Shown: positions 8,953 through 17,603, counted from the stretch's first letter. The stretch is DNA of 34,946 nucleotides from B69-G16 sp964501905 (GCA_964501905.1 CAZCTW010000016.1:1-34946); one strand, 5' to 3'. Made by a program: numbers and translations. The notes: generated from the sequence alone by a model not told the origin.

Positions 8953-9963
8953 CTAGTACCTAATCCTGGGATCTATCAAGGCGTAAACTATGTCTACGGC
9001 CAAGCTTACGAAGGAGACTAAAATCGCATAGAAGACTATAGTCCCTTGGACCGTGGTGTAGTCTCTGTACTCGATCCTCTCCATTAGAAAAGTCCCCATT
9101 CCCGGCCAGGAAAAAGTAGTCTCGGTTAGCACGGCCCCGGCCAAGAGTATGGCGAACTGCAATCCCATCATAGTCAAAATAGGTATAAAGGCGTTTTTTA
9201 GAGCGTGTTCTAGCAGTATCTTCCTCTTCGGTATCCCTCTAGCCCTCAACGCTCTTATAAAATCTTGAGATAGCACGTCTAACATGCTAGATCTAACTAG
9301 CCTGGTGTAGACCCCGGAGAGTACTATGCCCAATGTTATAGAGGGTAGGATTAAGTACCTGATGGAGGTTATCAACCCACTAATGTTCAAGGTTAAGATA
9401 CTGTCTAGCACGTATAGCCCGGTGATGGTTTCGATGTCGACTAGAGGGGATTTCCTACCCGCTACAGGTAGCCAGTGTAGGTAGACTCCGAAAATCAACT
9501 GGAGCAACATGCCCAGCAAGGGGATGAATAGAGAATAGGCTACTATGCTGAAAATCCTAAGCGCGACGTCCACCTTGCCCGATTTAACGGAGGAGGCTAT
9601 CCCCGTAGCCAACCCTATAATCACGCTTACTATAAACGCCGAGATTGAAAGCTCGAGAGTAGCTGGGAACCTATCCATAATTTCGCGTAGCACGGGCCGC
9701 CTGCCCCATATCATAGAACGACCGAAGTCAAGCCTTAAAATTCTGGAGACGTAATCGATGTATTGAACCCATAAAGGCTTATCTAAGCCCAGCTGTCTCC
9801 TAAGCTTCTCTATTTGCTCCTCGCTTGCTTTCATGCCTACAATAGCCAGTACCGGATCTCCGGGGAGAATTCTCAAAATAACGAAAACGACCGTAAGCAG
9901 GATGAACACCATGGGTATCGAGAGTAATAGCCTTGAAATTACGTAGACTTTTAACGACGCCAC
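8953..9963 (-). CDS. dppB: ABC transporter permease, DppB/OppB type
   Basis: A 336-residue permease with the family's N-terminal segment, ILPGDPV block and QLGLDKPLWVQYIDYVSRILRLDFG stretch, six membrane segments, and the coupling loop DFIRALRARGIPKRKIL. The closing LTETTFSWPGMGTFL is typical of OppB/DppB. It starts with GTG; a GAGGGATC purine stretch lies just before. It follows the binding-protein gene by 49 bases and abuts dppC exactly, so all five genes form one operon. Confidence 0.92.
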   Translation of the reverse strand: MASLKVYVISRLLLSIPMVFILLTVVFVILRILPGDPVLAIVGMKASEEQIEKLRRQLGLDKPLWVQYIDYVSRILRLDFGRSMIWGRRPVLREIMDRFPATLELSISAFIVSVIIGLATGIASSVKSGKVDVALRIFSIVAYSLFIPLLGMLLQLIFGVYLHWLPVAGRKSPLVDIETITGLYVLDSILTLNISGLITSIRYLILPSITLGIVLSGVYTRLVRSSMLDVLSQDFIRALRARGIPKRKILLEHALKNAFIPILTMMGLQFAILLAGAVLTETTFSWPGMGTFLMERIEYRDYTTVQGTIVFYAILVSFVSLAVDIVYALIDPRIRY

Positions 9964-10012
9964 TTATGATCCCTCTATTGAAACAATAAAAAAGAAATTA
10001 GAAATTTAAGAA

Positions 10013-11590
10013 TTACTCCTTATATATCAACCAATACCTCAATAACATGTAGGGGTCTAGGACTATGCCCTTAACGTTCTTCTTGGCAACTATGTACAAT
10101 TTGCCCTGGAATATAGGCACTATAGGCGCGTCCTCCGCCAGCATTCTCTGAACCTGAGCGTAGAGATCGGCTCTCTTATCCTGGTCACTTTCAATCTGAG
10201 CCTGTTCCAGCAGAACGTCCATGTCGGGGTTGCTGTAGGGCTTGCCTAGCCACCTGTTCGAGTCAGTGTGCAGGAACGGGAATAGGAAGTTATCAGGGTC
10301 TAAGTAGTCTGGATACCATCCGTAGAGGGTTATAGGCAATCCCTGTCCTCTAGTAAGCTCTAGATACGTCGACCATTCAGCGCTCTTAATCGTCACCTCG
10401 ACTAGCCCGGTTTTCTCCCAGCTCTCCTTTATCAAAGCGGCTACATCGGCTTCGGTACTGCCGTAGTGGCTGGGCGTGTACCACAGTTCTATTTTAAGCT
10501 TGTTACTCTCGGAGTATCCCGCTTGAGTTAACAACTGCTTAGCTAGGTCATAGTCCGGTCCTTCGCCGTATTTCTCCTTAAAGGCGTCTATGTGACCCCA
10601 CATGCCAGCGGGCACTAGGCTGTAGAGGGGTGTAACCGTGCCTAAGAATATTCTATCGGCTATAGCCTTTCTATCCAAGGCGGCGGCTAGAGCCTGTCTA
10701 ACAAGCTTATTGTCTAGGGGCGGTATCCTAGTGTTGAAAACTATGTATCGGATAAAGGCGCCCTTACCTTCGATAACCTGGAATTCTCCCTTCTTCTTTA
10801 AATCGACTATATCAGACGGGTTTAGAGTCCTCCAAGCTATGTCTATCTCGCCGCTCTCCAACGCTAGCCTGAGAGCGGTGGCGTCTTTATAGAACTTTAT
10901 GATAATCTTGTCGGTTTTCGGCTTCTCGTAGTAGTTCGGGTTGGCTTTCAAAACTAGTTCTTGATCTCTGACGAATTTCTCGATATAGTAGGGTCCTATA
11001 CCGCCGGCGGTATTATCGGGCGAGACTTCATCGGCCGGGTAGGAGTTCGGCGAGACGGGGAAGTAGGTGGGGACTGCCAGGACGGCTTTATAGAAGGCTA
11101 CGGGCTGGAAGAGGGTTATCTTGAGCGTATACTTGTCGATAACTTCCACGCTCTCCACGAAGTCGGTTACGAACCAAGCCGGGTCTCCCTCTATCCTTTT
11201 TACTCTTTCAATAGACCACTTAGCTACTTCTGCCGTAAGCTCGGTTCCATCCTTAAACTTTAACCCCTTCCTAAGCTTCAATATCCATACCTTGCCGCCT
11301 TCTCGTACCTCATAATCCTCCGCCAACCCTGGAACCAGTTTCAGTGTTCCAGGCTCGTATTTGAAGAAGCCCTCGCCCACGTTGCTTAAAACCTCCCATG
11401 TGAAGAAGTCGTAGGCCATAGCCGGGTCGAGATCTGTTACTCTATCCGTAGTTCCTATGATTATAACGCTCTCCTTTGGCGCTGGCCCCTTCATGAACAT
11501 ATAGCCAGCTACTAGCGCTACTATTATTACGACGGCTATTACTGCTATCAACGCTGTCCGGGAAATTCCGAGCTTCTTATATTTTTTCAT
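10013..11590 (-). CDS. dppA: Extracellular solute-binding protein, family 5 (DppA/OppA type)
   Basis: A 525-residue binding protein. The ATG at 11590 is preferred to the upstream in-frame codons because an AGGTGAT ribosome site lies 3 bases before it and because the protein then starts with a proper anchor: MKKYKK followed by a hydrophobic segment (about 13-33). There is no lipobox cysteine, so it is probably membrane-anchored, as common in archaea. Family blocks seen are GTTDRVTDLDPAMAYD, VWILKLRKGLKFKDGTELTA, and the closing PIVPIFQGKLYIVAKKNVKG. Despite the name, members in hyperthermophiles can bind sugars as well as peptides, so the ligand is open. It is the first gene of the importer operon and its mRNA has a leader. 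Confidence 0.9.
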   Translation of the reverse strand: MKKYKKLGISRTALIAVIAVVIIVALVAGYMFMKGPAPKESVIIIGTTDRVTDLDPAMAYDFFTWEVLSNVGEGFFKYEPGTLKLVPGLAEDYEVREGGKVWILKLRKGLKFKDGTELTAEVAKWSIERVKRIEGDPAWFVTDFVESVEVIDKYTLKITLFQPVAFYKAVLAVPTYFPVSPNSYPADEVSPDNTAGGIGPYYIEKFVRDQELVLKANPNYYEKPKTDKIIIKFYKDATALRLALESGEIDIAWRTLNPSDIVDLKKKGEFQVIEGKGAFIRYIVFNTRIPPLDNKLVRQALAAALDRKAIADRIFLGTVTPLYSLVPAGMWGHIDAFKEKYGEGPDYDLAKQLLTQAGYSESNKLKIELWYTPSHYGSTEADVAALIKESWEKTGLVEVTIKSAEWSTYLELTRGQGLPITLYGWYPDYLDPDNFLFPFLHTDSNRWLGKPYSNPDMDVLLEQAQIESDQDKRADLYAQVQRMLAEDAPIVPIFQGKLYIVAKKNVKGIVLDPYMLLRYWLIYKE

Positions 11591-11825
11591 TTTATCACCT
11601 ATTTTATTCAAGGTTATGTTGAGTTCGACGCTTCCTAATAAATCTTTTTTTATTTCATACCTTAGAACATTTAAAATTGTAAAAAATGGTTTTCCCACGT
11701 ATAAATTATTGAAGAAAAAACTCTCTAAAATGGGAAAGTAGAAATAAGTAAAGCTTTTAATTATTAACCTCATATCTCTTTTAAACGTTAGCAAAGAAAA
11801 TATTTTTCTAAAATTTCGAGATATC

Positions 11826-11834
11826 GTTATAAAC
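11826..11834 (+). promoter_or_regulatory. TATA box ahead of the 11859 gene
   Basis: GTTATAAAC lies about 29 bases before the ATG at 11859, consistent with a leaderless transcript. The region between this gene and dppA (11591-11858) is a divergent promoter region rich in A and T runs. On the minus strand a GATTTATTAG near 11640 could drive dppA. Confidence 0.5.
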
Positions 11835-11858
11835 GTCCTTATAGTATTTTAAGTCGGC

Positions 11859-12353
11859 ATGAAAGAAGTCGATCTTGCCTATCTATTATTACCGATCATA
11901 TTAACGGTCGTAGTTGTACTCGGCTATGTATATATGGCAATTATATTCGATTCTCAAATTCTACTCAGCGTAAATGTAAGGCAATTCCACGTTTACTTCT
12001 TAGTTAAAGATTTCCTAGAGGAATTAGGTATTCATGAGCTCGCTATCTTCACTTTCCTCTGGAATTTTTTCTGCGCTCAACTCCTAACTCTTCTATCTTT
12101 CGCTCTGAAAGAGGAAGGAGACGTCTTGGAGAAGATAGCTCTCTTCTCTTTAGCCTTTGCTATAGCTTATGGCGTTTATCTCAAATACGCCGTAAATGTA
12201 CAGCTACACCTCCATTATTACCTAGAAGTAGGAGCTTTTTCTCTAGTACTTCTCTCCTCCAAATCCCTTAAATACTATGTTCTAGCTATAATTTTCTTGG
12301 CGCTGGCAAGCTTCTTAGAGTTCTACACGGCACAGGGGTTCCTGAGTTTATAA
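11859..12353 (+). CDS. Small polytopic membrane protein of unknown function
   Basis: A 164-residue hydrophobic protein with about five membrane segments (roughly 8-32, 60-82, 90-108, 118-132, 138-160). Histidines in loops or segment ends (QFHVY, GIHE, QLHLHYY) are the only notable polar pattern. I do not recognise a family. Codon use looks like the neighbours. It stands alone between the importer operon and a gene-free stretch. Confidence 0.6.
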   Translation: MKEVDLAYLLLPIILTVVVVLGYVYMAIIFDSQILLSVNVRQFHVYFLVKDFLEELGIHELAIFTFLWNFFCAQLLTLLSFALKEEGDVLEKIALFSLAFAIAYGVYLKYAVNVQLHLHYYLEVGAFSLVLLSSKSLKYYVLAIIFLALASFLEFYTAQGFLSL

Positions 12354-12843
12354 AACTACTAGATTTCGTTGCCTAGATCTCCGATGTGCTAGTCCCGAGT
12401 TATGGAGGAGTTAAAATAGTCTCAGATTATTGCTATTAAGCTTAAATAGTAATAAAGGCATTTCGAGAATATTTAAGCGGTGATGAATCACCAAGTTTTT
12501 ACTTCAGTTTACTTCGGGTTCTTCACGGTTCTGTCGACTGTTTACTCATCATCCTAATAGCTAAAATACTTCGGGGTTAATATGGCTTTAGGGATTATCA
12601 ACTTAAGTTTAGCGAAAATTTATCATCCTGATGTATGTTATGAACTCTGGAAACCATTTATGCTAGGAACGCATAATATACGGATTGCTGACGACAGGGG
12701 GACTAAGCTATGTAGCAGCGCTTAAAATATCACGCAGAGATCCTTTATTTTTCCTATGCTTTTTAAGCTAGATGGCTTTGGTATCGCAATTTTTATATCC
12801 CCTTCCTTATTTTTCTGTTAGGCTCTCAGGCTGAGGGGCGACG
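12354..12843 (+). other. 490-base gene-free stretch
   Basis: No convincing protein gene. It holds the candidate C/D box sRNA on the minus strand (12501-12555) and a short palindrome GGTGATGAATCACC at 12479-12492. At its right end are a TATA-like TTTTTATATCC (12790-12800) and a GAGGGG ribosome site for the glycosyltransferase. A 47-codon frame at 12582-12725 has no recognisable features and no ribosome site. Confidence 0.5.
12501..12555 (-). ncRNA. Candidate double-guide C/D box sRNA (2'-O-methylation guide)
   Basis: On the minus strand the order is: C box ATGATGA (12552-12546), 12-base guide, D' box CAGA (12533-12530), 3-base spacer, C' box GTGAAGA (12526-12520), 12-base guide, D box CTGA (12507-12504). 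Both guides being exactly 12 bases and the 3-base D'-C' spacer are the canonical archaeal layout. D' and C' each differ by one base from consensus, which is common for internal boxes. The D' guide GTAAACAGTCGA is complementary to the conserved CGACUGUUUAC of 23S rRNA. The D guide ACCCGAAGTAAA pairs over 8 bases with the conserved GUAACUUCGGGA. Both targets, recalled from memory, lie in domain IV. Confidence 0.65.
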
Positions 12844-13956
12844 ATGGAAGAGCTGGTCAGCGTTATAATTCCGTCTTATAAAGATGTAAAACTCCTCCCC
12901 AAAACTCTAGAAAAACTTTTGGAGAATTCATACTCCAGCAGGGAAATTATAGTCGTAATGGATGAGCCTACCGAGGAATCGCTCAAAAGCTTAGAGAAGT
13001 ATGACGGCAAAATAGAGCTTATTATTAACGAGAAGCGCATGGGGAAAGTGGGGGCATACGAAAAAGCTCTGAAAAGGGCTAAGGGCGAGTACCTGATATT
13101 CCTAGACGACGACGTAGAAGTAGTAGATGGAGACTTTATCAAAAGAGTCGTGGAGGGGCTAAGAGAAGCGGATATCGTAGATATTAGAAAGGAGATTAAA
13201 AGGAAAACGATACTATCCCGCTTAGTCTACTACGATTACATAGCTATGAACTTCGTTAACTACCTCTTTTATAAATGGCTAGGCCGTTGCGTGGGCATAA
13301 ACGGAGCGGCTTTCGCGCTTAGAAGGAGTTCTCTAGAGAAGATAGGCGGCTTCAAACACACAGTATCTGAGGATCTAGACTTAGGAGTTAGAGCCTACAT
13401 TCACGGGCTAAAATTCCTCTTCCTCAAAAATCCAAAGGTATTAAACGATGCGCCGAGTAGCTGGAGAAGCTGGTTTAAACAGAGAAAGCGTTGGGCTATA
13501 GGGGCGGGCTTGTGGATTAAAAGCTACTTTAACACTTTAATACATATTTTAAAAAATAACGTGAAACTCTCCCTCTTCGCCATATTCACAATCTTCCCCA
13601 ACCTCCTAGTTTTCATTATAAGCCTTTTCCTCGAGGAAAACCTCTTCTATAAACTTGCTATACTTTTCCTATTCTATCTATCCTCCTATCTGCCCGTCCT
13701 CCTCCCCCTATTCACCCTAATATCCTATAGCCTAGCCTTCCTCCCCGTAAAAACCATGGTCGTAGCCACTATAGGCTTCGTATTCTACTCAGCTATATAC
13801 TGCTTCGCCTCTAGAAAGCTGGGACATAAATTTAACATATTAGAATTCGCAGTCTACTACTTCGTCTACTCACCTATATGGCTCCTCATATTCTTAATAG
13901 GCCTCTTCAGAGTCCTAGTCTTAAAAAAGACGACCGTTGAGGATTGGGTAGTTTAA
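12844..13956 (+). CDS. Family 2 glycosyltransferase with membrane C-terminus
   Basis: A 370-residue protein. The GT-A domain occupies residues 1-225: VSVIIPSYKD at 5-14, the metal/nucleotide motif DDD at 88-90, the catalytic EDLD at 176-179, and QRKRW at 213-217, the pattern of processive or polymer-forming GT2 enzymes. About four membrane segments follow (roughly 235-262, 265-285, 300-320, 330-362). It likely transfers a sugar to a lipid or polysaccharide at the cytoplasmic membrane face; the sugar is unknown. A GAGGGG ribosome site supports the ATG. Its end converges on and overlaps the regulator gene by 4 bases. Confidence 0.9.
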   Translation: MEELVSVIIPSYKDVKLLPKTLEKLLENSYSSREIIVVMDEPTEESLKSLEKYDGKIELIINEKRMGKVGAYEKALKRAKGEYLIFLDDDVEVVDGDFIKRVVEGLREADIVDIRKEIKRKTILSRLVYYDYIAMNFVNYLFYKWLGRCVGINGAAFALRRSSLEKIGGFKHTVSEDLDLGVRAYIHGLKFLFLKNPKVLNDAPSSWRSWFKQRKRWAIGAGLWIKSYFNTLIHILKNNVKLSLFAIFTIFPNLLVFIISLFLEENLFYKLAILFLFYLSSYLPVLLPLFTLISYSLAFLPVKTMVVATIGFVFYSAIYCFASRKLGHKFNILEFAVYYFVYSPIWLLIFLIGLFRVLVLKKTTVEDWVV

Positions 13957-14699
13957 GGACTCTGAGTTGAACTCCTCTCCCAGAGAGTATCGAAATACTC
14001 GACTGCCGCGCTTACCAGTTCTTCATCACTGACTACAACACCGAAAACCCTAGGGCGGGAAGCCGCCGCCATACGCCCCAAGCTCAGTAGCATCTTAGAC
14101 GAATCCGATATGATAAGGTCTAGGGGGAGTATGCCCCCCACTATATACCTGTACTCTCCGCGCTGAGGCGCTTTCATGCCGGGTCTAAGCAGAATTTTAA
14201 CTTTTAAATCTTCCCTGGAGAGTAGGGAGTTGACTAGCTCGTTTATGTATTTAGTCGCCACTAGCGTCCTAACTTCTACTTCTGCCTCTTTGAAAAAATC
14301 CTTAATTATAGATACTAACGCGTCGAAGTTTCTAACCACGAGCACGCTCGCCACCGAGGCGCCCTCCGCTTTAAATCTCTCCAATTCACTTAGCAATTTG
14401 CGAGCCTTGGAAATTCTACATTTAAAATTCTCTTCAACAGTTTTAATTACTTCAGATGGATTCTTAGCGACGTACAGTATCGGCCTTTCCGATATCTGAA
14501 TTATCCATCCCTTTTTCTCCAGTCTCTTCAATACGTCGTAGACTTTGGTATAGGGTATACCCGTGGCGCTACAAACCGCTTTAGGGCTAGCTTCCCTACT
14601 AATTAATAGGTGTAAGTACGCCAAGGCTTCGTATCTCGATAATCCCAGCTTCCTTAAAGCTTCTACGGCTTCTCCTATATTCGCTTCCAAAACTTTCAC
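13953..14699 (-). CDS. TrmB-family transcriptional regulator
   Basis: A 248-residue protein. Residues 12-90 form the TrmB-type winged helix (LGLSRYEALAYLHLL, SATGIPYTKVYDVLKRLEKKGWI). A coiled linker (about 88-112) and a C-terminal domain resembling the TrmB ligand/PLD-like region (about 115-240) follow. The family senses sugars or other metabolites and represses or activates transport and sugar genes. The start is GTG at 14699, set by a TATA box 31 bases upstream, so the message is leaderless. The target is unknown; the neighbouring glycosyltransferase is on the opposite strand. Confidence 0.85.
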   Translation of the reverse strand: MKVLEANIGEAVEALRKLGLSRYEALAYLHLLISREASPKAVCSATGIPYTKVYDVLKRLEKKGWIIQISERPILYVAKNPSEVIKTVEENFKCRISKARKLLSELERFKAEGASVASVLVVRNFDALVSIIKDFFKEAEVEVRTLVATKYINELVNSLLSREDLKVKILLRPGMKAPQRGEYRYIVGGILPLDLIISDSSKMLLSLGRMAAASRPRVFGVVVSDEELVSAAVEYFDTLWERSSTQSP

Positions 14700-14726
14700 C
14701 TAACTCTTTACTTTAACTTTGCCAGT

Positions 14727-14737
14727 AGAATATAAAC
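14727..14737 (-). promoter_or_regulatory. TATA box of the TrmB-type regulator
   Basis: On the minus strand CGTTTATATTC ends about 28 bases before the GTG at 14699, supporting a leaderless start there. Confidence 0.5.
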
Positions 14738-14912
14738 GTCTTTCGCTCAATAGCCAATACATGTATCCGCGTTTTCCTTTTAAGAGTTTGCACTTTGATT
14801 GTGTCAATACTTTCTCTGCTGTAAGCAATCCACTGTATACAGAAATTTAAAATTAAGAATTAGTTTCTAGACAAAAAATTTTATTTGGAATAACTTCACT
14901 ACTTACGGCCTG

Positions 14913-15455
14913 ATGAAAACAACAGAAATATCACTTGTTGAAGGAGAAGAAGTGAAGTATAGGAATATGGTAAAAGGATATGATATAATAGTGACGGATA
15001 GAAGGCTGATAATAAAATCCGGAAGAAGCTATAAAGATATAAGCATACATCATATTGCGAGCATATCTATTACACACAGATGGGGTCTACTCTTGCTAGG
15101 CATACTGATAGTTATCGGGTATCTATCACTCCTAGCCTGTATATCTCAAAAACTCCCCTACTACCACCTTGGATTAACGTTATTTATAGCTTATGCACTA
15201 TACAGAGATAATTTCTACCCGATATTGATGGGCGAAAAACCTATTCCTGCTGAGGTGACGGCTATCGCGTCAATACTCATCCTCCTTCCAATTCTCATAG
15301 GCCTTGTAATCGCCTACATTGGATGGACAAATAGGATAGTCATGACCGTCCACTATTCCACCGCGCGTCTTGTACTCAAAGATGGAAAGAAACTCGAGGA
15401 GATAGCAATCAAAATAAGAGAATACGTTGAAAAAGTCAAGGTAGAGAAAGGGTAA
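14913..15455 (+). CDS. PH-like membrane protein
   Basis: A 180-residue protein. Residues 8-52 (EGEEVKYRNMVKGYDIIVTDRRLIIKSG, then YKDISIHHIASISI) look like half of a bacterial/archaeal PH-like domain (bPH type), where the VTDRRLI strand is characteristic. Four hydrophobic segments follow in pairs (about 56-75, 80-95, 113-135), and the chain ends in a strand region (RIVMTVHYSTARLVLKDGKKLEEIAIKIREYV) that may complete the PH fold. Function unknown. A TATA-like TTTTATTTGG near 14880 precedes it. The assignment rests on pattern only. Confidence 0.55.
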   Translation: MKTTEISLVEGEEVKYRNMVKGYDIIVTDRRLIIKSGRSYKDISIHHIASISITHRWGLLLLGILIVIGYLSLLACISQKLPYYHLGLTLFIAYALYRDNFYPILMGEKPIPAEVTAIASILILLPILIGLVIAYIGWTNRIVMTVHYSTARLVLKDGKKLEEIAIKIREYVEKVKVEKG

Positions 15456-15671
15456 TACATCGCCAGCGGATAAGCAAAGAACTTATAATCTAACAAATTT
15501 TCCGATCAATTTCAACAGAATTAGCTCTCTCTAGCAAAGACCGACTCGATCTTCCTACAATTCAGTTCTTCTTTACAACGCGTGCTTTCCCTTCGTCATT
15601 TCCAGTATTTCTCTGACATGAATAGGCTAAGTACATCCCGAAAGGTAGTAAAGTATTAGAAAGACTGCGTA

Positions 15672-16610
15672 ATGGAAGAATTAAATATTTCGAACCCAAC
15701 ATTTATTCGACTTGAGGTATGGGGATTGCTCGCCACGACTCACGATGAGAAGAGAAAGGAGATATACGCGCTAGTTAGCTTAATTTCAGCTGTATTTCTA
15801 ACTTTAGCCAAGCTTATAGCCGCGGTATTGACTAATAGCTTAGCGGTATGGTCGGAGGTTCTGGATTCGGCTCTTGACGTGGTAAACACGAGCCTAGGGT
15901 TTGGAGCTATAAAGATCAGCTCGAAGCCGCCGGATCTCGACCATACGTATGGACACGGCAAATTTGAAAGTTTAGTAGCCTATACTGAGACTATATCAAT
16001 CTTTATAGTTGCTCTATACATAGTATATGAAGCAGTGCTAAGGATATTCACTGCTCATAAGCTGTACTTCGTAAATGAGAGCATTTGGCTACTTTCAGCT
16101 ACCCTGTTCGCAGATTTAGCTCTCGTTGCCCTTAACTATAGGGGGTTCGAGAAAGCTAAGAGCCAGGTGTTAAGGGCGAACTACTTAAACTTCCTAGGGG
16201 ACGCCACTAGAACCTTGCTCGTAATGCTATCCCTAGTAATCTCGCAGTTAATATCGACTTTATTCGATTCCCTAATCTCTCTTCTGCTAGCCTTTTTCCT
16301 AATTAGGGAAGGCTATAGACTACTCGCGGAAACTACGGCCGTGCTTTTAGACCGCGCACCTGAGGGATTGATTAGGGAAGTGGAGAAGCTGGCGTTAAGC
16401 GTAAAAGGAGTTAAAGAAGTATACCGGGTTAGAGCCCGCAGAGTTGGAGAACAAGTTTACATAGATTTGATTATAAGGCTAGACCCTATGGAGAGTCTCT
16501 ATGAAGCCCATGAAATGGCGGACGCGGTCGAGCAAAAAATAAAAGAGAAGATGGGAAACGCGGATATAGTGGTCCACATAGAGCCAGCGGTATTCCCCGA
16601 GAAACTCTAG
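15672..16610 (+). CDS. Cation diffusion facilitator (CDF) metal efflux transporter
   Basis: A 312-residue protein with six membrane segments and a C-terminal cytoplasmic ferredoxin-like domain (about 228-305) with H280 and H302 as possible metal ligands. Segment 2 has the motif SEVLDSALD (D65 and D69), followed by DLDHTYGHGKFESL, the classical CDF signature. Segment 5 reads ANYLNFLGD, so the membrane metal site would be D65, D69, N173, D177, with Asn where zinc/iron transporters have His or Asp. CDFs export divalent metals against protons. The metal here cannot be named; Asn-containing sites are known in some manganese members. It precedes a radical SAM gene by 8 bases. Confidence 0.88.
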   Translation: MEELNISNPTFIRLEVWGLLATTHDEKRKEIYALVSLISAVFLTLAKLIAAVLTNSLAVWSEVLDSALDVVNTSLGFGAIKISSKPPDLDHTYGHGKFESLVAYTETISIFIVALYIVYEAVLRIFTAHKLYFVNESIWLLSATLFADLALVALNYRGFEKAKSQVLRANYLNFLGDATRTLLVMLSLVISQLISTLFDSLISLLLAFFLIREGYRLLAETTAVLLDRAPEGLIREVEKLALSVKGVKEVYRVRARRVGEQVYIDLIIRLDPMESLYEAHEMADAVEQKIKEKMGNADIVVHIEPAVFPEKL

Positions 16611-16618
16611 TCGAGGAA

Positions 16619-17392
16619 GTGATTCGAGTGTACGATCCAATAGCGCTGGGCGAGGTCGTGGCGCGATCGGTTGTTCGCAAAAGTTTAAGAGGGGAGGAGA
16701 GGAAGTACTACCGCTTTCGCGGCGGCAGATGGTACGGCGGGATCGCGACGGCCGACTGTGTGGGTTGCAACTTAAGGTGTAAGTTTTGCTGGTCTTGGAG
16801 GGTGCGCGACAATTACACTAGAGTAGGCAAGTTCTACAACCCGTTTCAGGTAGCCTCTGCTCTAATTGGCATTGCTAGGAGAAGGAGGTATAGGCTTGTC
16901 CGAATAAGCGGAGGCGAGCCCACCCTATCTAGAAGACACCTCTTAAATGTAATTGAGGAAGTTGAAAAGCAGGGTCTCTACTTTATACTCGAAACCAACG
17001 GAATACTAATAGGAATCGACAAGAGTTACGCTAGAGACCTTTCCAAATTCTCTAAAATCCATGTAAGAGTATCTCTCAAAGGAGCTAGCCCCGACGAGTT
17101 CCACTGCTTAACTGGAGCTAAGCCGGAGTACTTCGAATACCAGTTAAAGGCGTTAGAAAACCTGCTAGATTATGGGGTGTCTTGTAACCCCGCCGTTATG
17201 CTCAGCTTTAGCAGTGACGAGAACATGCGATCACTGATTTCGAGGCTTAAAGAGATAGGTAAGGTCTTAATTGACGAATTTGAGCCAGAGTATGTTTTTC
17301 TATATCCTCACGTGATTGAGTTAATGAGAAGACATGGATTAAAGCCTAGGAAGGCTTATTATCCAGACAAGATTCCAAGCGAACTTATTTAG
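16619..17392 (+). CDS. Radical SAM protein related to pyruvate-formate-lyase-activating enzymes
   Basis: A 257-residue protein that starts with GTG at 16619; a GAGG at 16613-16616 supports this. The cysteine motif is C50-x3-C54-x2-C57 (CNLRCKFC) with an additional C47. SGGEPTLS follows at about 95-102, then the NG and glycine motifs of a partial TIM barrel. It resembles archaeal proteins of COG2108/PflA type, whose substrates are unknown. No second cluster-binding cysteine group is visible. It sits 8 bases after the CDF transporter and is probably cotranscribed with it, which may hint at a metal-linked role, though this is only inferred. Confidence 0.8.
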   Translation: MIRVYDPIALGEVVARSVVRKSLRGEERKYYRFRGGRWYGGIATADCVGCNLRCKFCWSWRVRDNYTRVGKFYNPFQVASALIGIARRRRYRLVRISGGEPTLSRRHLLNVIEEVEKQGLYFILETNGILIGIDKSYARDLSKFSKIHVRVSLKGASPDEFHCLTGAKPEYFEYQLKALENLLDYGVSCNPAVMLSFSSDENMRSLISRLKEIGKVLIDEFEPEYVFLYPHVIELMRRHGLKPRKAYYPDKIPSELI

Positions 17393-17444
17393 CTTCACTT
17401 TGTTTCTTTAAGAGAATTTAAACTCGAATAAATCCTAAAAATAA

Positions 17445-17603
17445 AGAGAGTTTCTGGCTATTATAGCGTTTATAACGATACTACTGTTTATTGTGGCGGA
17501 AGTATTTAAAATAAATACTACGTATGTAATTGCGATAATGACTTTAACGGCGACTAGCTTGTTAGAGTCATTCAAATTCAAAACATTCTTCTTTATAATT
17601 TAA
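17445..17603 (+). pseudogene. Hydrophobic membrane-protein fragment, possibly ArsB/SLC13-type
   Basis: A frame with no start codon runs 52 codons from just after a stop at 17442 to the TAA at 17601. It reads as two membrane segments separated by a short loop (FLAIIAFITILLFIVAEVF, then IAIMTLTATSLLESF). This is the look of the first segments of ArsB/SLC13-type anion permeases, but similarity is weak and from memory. It overlaps the 3' end of the glycosylase gene on the other strand by 36 bases. It may be the remnant of a transporter, or chance. Confidence 0.3.

Noticed and set aside
12582..12725. 47-codon frame starting ATG in the gap before the glycosyltransferase
   Set aside because: No ribosome site, no recognisable family and poor codon pattern; probably chance.
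15456..15671. 216-base gap before the CDF gene, checked for a decayed gene on both strands
   Set aside because: Only short fragments up to about 25 codons with no recognisable pattern.
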